Assembly: GCA_002469765.1 (NCBI GenBank)
Contig: DKNS01000028.1
Coordinates: forward strand, 1-6,885
Direction of reading: 5' to 3'
Source: Flavobacteriales bacterium UBA7382
GTDB lineage: Bacteria; Bacteroidota; Bacteroidia; Flavobacteriales_D; Sanyastnellaceae
DNA: 6,885 nt
The notes beneath the pieces are model-generated. The model saw only the letters and a program-made list of their open reading frames with translations, searched no databases and was not told the DNA's origin. Within the stretch, counting starts at the first letter, position 1. Each line of letters starts with the position of its first letter. The position numbers were made by a program, and so were the translations under genes. Positions 4,229 to 6,885 of this stretch are shown one piece after another.

Positions 4229-6885
4229 CAATCCGAACCTCATATTGAGGGAGAGTTTATTGTGATGTTTCACAAAGGTGAAAACGCAAAATCGTTTGCA
4301 TCGGAAATGGGAATCGTTTGGGATCAACAGCTTTCAAGTTTGTCCCACATCCACTTGTTCCGTTCAGAGGGAAACCTCGATGACGAGAGAGTGTTGCGCG
4401 TCTTGAGTGCTGACAAACGCGTCGAGGCAGCTCAATTCAATCACACAGTGGAGCGGCGCGAAACCGTGCCAAATGATCCTGGTTTTGCCCAGCAGTGGCA
4501 TCACGTGGAGGCCGGGGATCATGACATTGACTCTGATTTGGCTTGGGACATCACCACGGGTGGCTCCACGGCGTCAGGTGACCGCATTGTGGTTGCTGTG
4601 CTTGAGGGAGGAGGCTCCAACTACAATCATGTCGATTTGATCGACAACCACTGGACCAACGACGCCGAAATTCCGGGCAATGGCATTGATGACGACGGCA
4701 ATGGATTCGTGGACGATTTCAATGGCTGGAATGCTGGGAGCAACAACGACGCCATCGGTGCCGGTGGTCACGGGACCTCAGTGAGCGGCATGATTGGGGC
4801 CGTCGGAAACAATGGAAATGGTGGTGCTGGTGTCAACTGGGATGTTGAGATCATGCAAGTTGACATGGGCGGTGGACTTACAGAGTCCAATGTGATTGCC
4901 GCTTACAACTACCCTTACACGATGCGTGATTTGTACAACAACTCCAATGGCGCTTCCGGTGCTTTGGTGGTTGCGACCAACGCATCATGGGGCATAGACG
5001 GTGCAAACCCTGCGAACTACCCAGTGTGGTGTGCTTACTATGACGACCTGGGTGCCGTGGGCATCTTGAACTGTGGCGCGACGGCCAACAACAACGTCAA
5101 CATTGATGTGGTGGGTGACATGCCCACGGGTTGTGGTTCAGATTATATGGTGGGGGTAACTGCCACCAACAGTTCAGACGTGCGAACATTTTCGGGATAC
5201 GGAGCCACAACCATCGATTTGGGTGCGCCAGGAGAATCTGTGTACTTGGCAAGTGGCTCTTCGGGTTACGGCAACACAAGCGGCACATCCTTTGCAAGCC
5301 CATGTGTCGCCGGTGCAATCGCCATGGTGTACAGTGCCCCTTGTGCCGACCTTGCGTCAAGTGCATTGGTGACTCCGCAGGCTGCGGCAGATGCGGTCTT
5401 GGGCTTCATTTTGGACGGTGTTGATGTGGTGGACAATTTGGTCGGTGAGACCGTCACAGGCGGTCGACTTAATGTGCGCAATGCCCTCGATTTGGCGATC
5501 GGCGCTTGCAACCCAGATTTGGGATGCACAGACCCTGAGGCGTGCAACTACAGCCCCGTGGCCATCACTGACAATGGCACATGCCAGTACTTCGACGATT
5601 GCGGCGTCTGCGGTGGAAGCAACTCTTCATGCAGCGGTTGTACGGACCCAGAGGCTTGCAACTACGACGCGGAGGCCACCATCGAAGACGGAACATGCAT
5701 CCTCGGAGGCCAGTCTTTGACCATTGCTGTGGGTGGCGGAACATGGGACGGGGAGATCGGATGGGCATTGGAGTCCAACGACGGAATTGTTGTGCAAGGA
5801 AATGCAGGGTCCTCCACCGAATGTGTGGCACCAGGTTGTTACACCTTCAGCATGACGGACAGTTATGGAGACGGTTGGAATGGAGCGACATACACTTTGA
5901 CCGATGCCGATGGAAACATCGTGGCTTCTGGGGACCTAGATTCCGCCCAAAATGGAGATGGATCTACGCAAGGGTCTGATTTGGTTCAATTCGGAGATGC
6001 CGATTGTGGATTGGGTTGCACCGATCCGGCAGCATGCAACTACGACGAAGGTGCTGCTTTCGACAATGGGACTTGCAACTTCGATTGCATTGGCTGCACA
6101 GACCCTGAGGCTTGCAACTATGACGCCGACGCCACGTCTGACGATGGCTCGTGTGCTGTCAACGACGACTGTGGCATTTGTGGTGGCGACAACTCCTCAT
6201 GCGCCGGTTGCACGGATTCTGAGGCTTGCAACTACGATTCCAATGCCATTTTGGAAGACGGGTCGTGCTTGCAAAACGACGACTGTGGTGTTTGTGGAGG
6301 AGACAATTCCTCATGTGTTGGCTGCACGGATCCAGAAGCATGCAACTACGATTCCACCGCGATTTTGGACGATGGCTCTTGTGTCATGCCTGATCCTGTT
6401 GAAGGATGCACTGATGTGTGCGATTTCCCCGTAAACGTGGTTGAATCAGGATTGACGGGAGGCGCCTCGGGCACAGCAGTGAGTATTGTGGCGGCGGGAA
6501 CGCTTGAAACCATCGATGTGTCCATGAATTGGGCTCAAAGCGATGGCACAGGCGCCTGGCCTGCAGACATGTTGGTGGAGCTGGGCCTGCCTGATGGCAA
6601 CTGTGTGGCTTTTGGTGGATATGACGTCACAAGTCAGACTTGCACAGATTTGGGCAATTATGCGATTGTTTGGCCTGATGATTGGACAGCGAGCGTGGCG
6701 GGCACTTACTCTGCCTCCATCGATGTGTCTGCTTCAGCCTTCGCGGGTGAAGGGTCTTGGTCCTTGACCGTCATCAATGGATGGTCTTCTGCGGTTGCCG
6801 GTGCGTCCAACTACGACGTCACCTTCACGCTGAATGGTCTGTGCACCTCCGAAGACATTGTCATCCCGGGGTGTACTGATGTCGA
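4151..6885 (+). CDS. Secreted subtilisin-like (S8) serine protease with 38-residue Cys-rich repeats; 3' end cut by the window
   Basis: Reading from the ATG at 4151, all 911 complete codons to the window end are sense codons, so this is an intact but 3'-partial gene. Signal peptide at residues 1-26 (MKQF, hydrophobic core, then SASA with cleavage likely before Gln27). An I9-like prodomain follows at about 30-100 (EGEFIVMFHKGE) and ends near the PNDPGFAQQWHH linker. S8 domain about 115-453: VAVLEGG with Glu152 in place of the catalytic Asp, the acidic metal-loop-like NGIDDDGNGFVDDFNGWN, GGHGTS with His207, GATAN with the probable oxyanion Asn313, SGTSFASP with Ser380. Then two CNY repeats (458-516), a SYGDGWNG module (about 521-615), four more CNY repeats (622-744), a beta-rich domain (about 757-897) ending GEGSWSLTVINGW, and the start of another GCTDV unit at 907-911. 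A T9SS sorting domain is expected beyond the window because the upstream paralogue has one. Secreted proteolysis is likely; substrate unknown. Confidence 0.95.
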   Translation, partial: MKQFLQNALSLCLSALFLTAGYSASAQSEPHIEGEFIVMFHKGENAKSFASEMGIVWDQQLSSLSHIHLFRSEGNLDDERVLRVLSADKRVEAAQFNHTVERRETVPNDPGFAQQWHHVEAGDHDIDSDLAWDITTGGSTASGDRIVVAVLEGGGSNYNHVDLIDNHWTNDAEIPGNGIDDDGNGFVDDFNGWNAGSNNDAIGAGGHGTSVSGMIGAVGNNGNGGAGVNWDVEIMQVDMGGGLTESNVIAAYNYPYTMRDLYNNSNGASGALVVATNASWGIDGANPANYPVWCAYYDDLGAVGILNCGATANNNVNIDVVGDMPTGCGSDYMVGVTATNSSDVRTFSGYGATTIDLGAPGESVYLASGSSGYGNTSGTSFASPCVAGAIAMVYSAPCADLASSALVTPQAAADAVLGFILDGVDVVDNLVGETVTGGRLNVRNALDLAIGACNPDLGCTDPEACNYSPVAITDNGTCQYFDDCGVCGGSNSSCSGCTDPEACNYDAEATIEDGTCILGGQSLTIAVGGGTWDGEIGWALESNDGIVVQGNAGSSTECVAPGCYTFSMTDSYGDGWNGATYTLTDADGNIVASGDLDSAQNGDGSTQGSDLVQFGDADCGLGCTDPAACNYDEGAAFDNGTCNFDCIGCTDPEACNYDADATSDDGSCAVNDDCGICGGDNSSCAGCTDSEACNYDSNAILEDGSCLQNDDCGVCGGDNSSCVGCTDPEACNYDSTAILDDGSCVMPDPVEGCTDVCDFPVNVVESGLTGGASGTAVSIVAAGTLETIDVSMNWAQSDGTGAWPADMLVELGLPDGNCVAFGGYDVTSQTCTDLGNYAIVWPDDWTASVAGTYSASIDVSASAFAGEGSWSLTVINGWSSAVAGASNYDVTFTLNGLCTSEDIVIPGCTDV
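4436..5509 (+). repeat. Duplicated protease segment, copy B (partner 2-1075)
   Basis: This is the second copy of the catalytic region, in direct orientation and 3.4 kb from the end of copy A. It covers residues 96-453 of the second protease. The true duplicated unit probably starts further upstream, because copy A is cut by the window edge. Between the copies lie the C-terminal half of the first protease and the - strand gene pair. Confidence 0.9.
5522..5698 (+). repeat. CNY Cys-rich repeats 1 and 2 of the second protease
   Basis: Units start at 5522 (GCTDPEACNYSPVAITDNGT then Cys) and 5636 (GCTDPEACNYDAEATIEDGT then Cys), exactly 114 bases (38 codons) apart. The first unit continues into the linker DDCGVCGGSNSSC. 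It has six Cys with spacing C-x5-C-x12-C-x5-C-x2-C-x6-C, the same as in the later array. The second unit stops after its third Cys (5696-5698) and leads into the YGDGWNG module. Confidence 0.9.
5711..5995 (+). other. YGDGWNG beta module of the second protease
   Basis: About 95 codons between the two CNY arrays, beginning GQSLTIAVGGGTWDGEIGW and containing APGCYTFSMTDSYGDGWNGA (YGDGWNG at 5864-5884). The same module occurs in the first protease at 1466-1792 as TEGCYTFVLTDEYGDGLNGA, where Leu replaces Trp. The motif recurs in secreted Bacteroidota proteins. The Asp/Gly-rich loop may bind calcium or a ligand, which is inference. Confidence 0.7.
6014..6424 (+). repeat. CNY Cys-rich repeats 3-6 plus a degenerate unit in the second protease
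   Basis: Units start at 6014, 6092, 6206 and 6320. The first is short (26 codons, no DDCGxCGG linker); the next two are 38 codons each and carry NDDCGICGGDNSSC or NDDCGVCGGDNSSC, with six Cys per unit. The unit at 6320 ends at DDGSC, and GCTDVC at 6404 is a degenerate start. Another GCTDV begins at 6869 and runs off the window. The units are similar but not identical at the DNA level, so this is a protein repeat array and not a recent tandem copy. Confidence 0.92.
6419..6868 (+). other. Beta-rich domain after the repeats of the second protease, possibly P-domain-like
   Basis: About 150 codons running from CDFPVNVVESGLTGGASGT to LNGLCTSEDIVIP. It has alternating hydrophobics, LVELGLPDGNCVAFGGYDV, and a late AGEGSWSLTVINGWSSA that resembles the G-x-W-x-L-x-V ending of proprotein convertase P domains and related jelly-roll modules. 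Such domains often follow subtilase domains, which fits the position only loosely because repeats intervene here. The assignment is weak. Confidence 0.4.

Noticed and set aside
5522..6424. Periodic 114-base repeats as a possible CRISPR or other DNA repeat array
   Set aside because: The period is a whole number of codons, the reading frame is open throughout, and conservation is at Cys, Asp and aromatic positions of the protein.
4151..6885. Second protease as a pseudogene broken into short frames
   Set aside because: Line-by-line translation shows one continuous frame with intact His, Asn and Ser motifs and no stop.

Overview
The window looks like a piece of a Bacteroidota chromosome, most likely a marine Flavobacteriales relative. 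The evidence is a pair of secreted subtilisin-like proteases with cysteine-rich 'GCTDPEACNY' modules, a C-terminal type IX secretion system (T9SS) sorting domain on the first protease, and no clear Shine-Dalgarno sequence at the one start that is well defined (4151). The taxonomic call is inference; there is no marker gene here.

Layout: (1) 1-2533, + strand, is the 3' part of a large secreted S8 protease whose signal peptide and most of its prodomain lie before the window. (2) 2562-2594 is a strong hairpin terminator between convergent genes. (3) 2621-3376, - strand, is a PlsC-type membrane acyltransferase. (4) 3404-4063, - strand, is a short RluA-family pseudouridine synthase just upstream of the acyltransferase and probably co-transcribed with it. 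(5) 4064-4150 is a short divergent intergenic region. (6) 4151-6885, + strand, is a second large S8 protease that is open to the end of the window (911 codons read without a stop). It is the largest gene in the window. There is no gene-free stretch longer than about 90 bases.

The two proteases are paralogues. Over the 358 codons they share (2-1075 against 4436-5509) they align without a gap at about 79% amino acid identity, counted by hand. Their C-terminal halves differ in number and order of modules. Both keep the His, oxyanion-hole Asn and Ser of the S8 active site, but both have Glu where the family's catalytic Asp is expected (VAVLEGG instead of the usual VAVIDTG type). The - strand pair between them looks like ordinary lipid and RNA-modification housekeeping, with no visible functional link to the proteases.

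I do not see a new multi-gene system. The points most worth checking are the Asp-to-Glu active-site variant, the regular 38-residue six-cysteine repeat, and the shuffled C-terminal modules of the duplicated protease.
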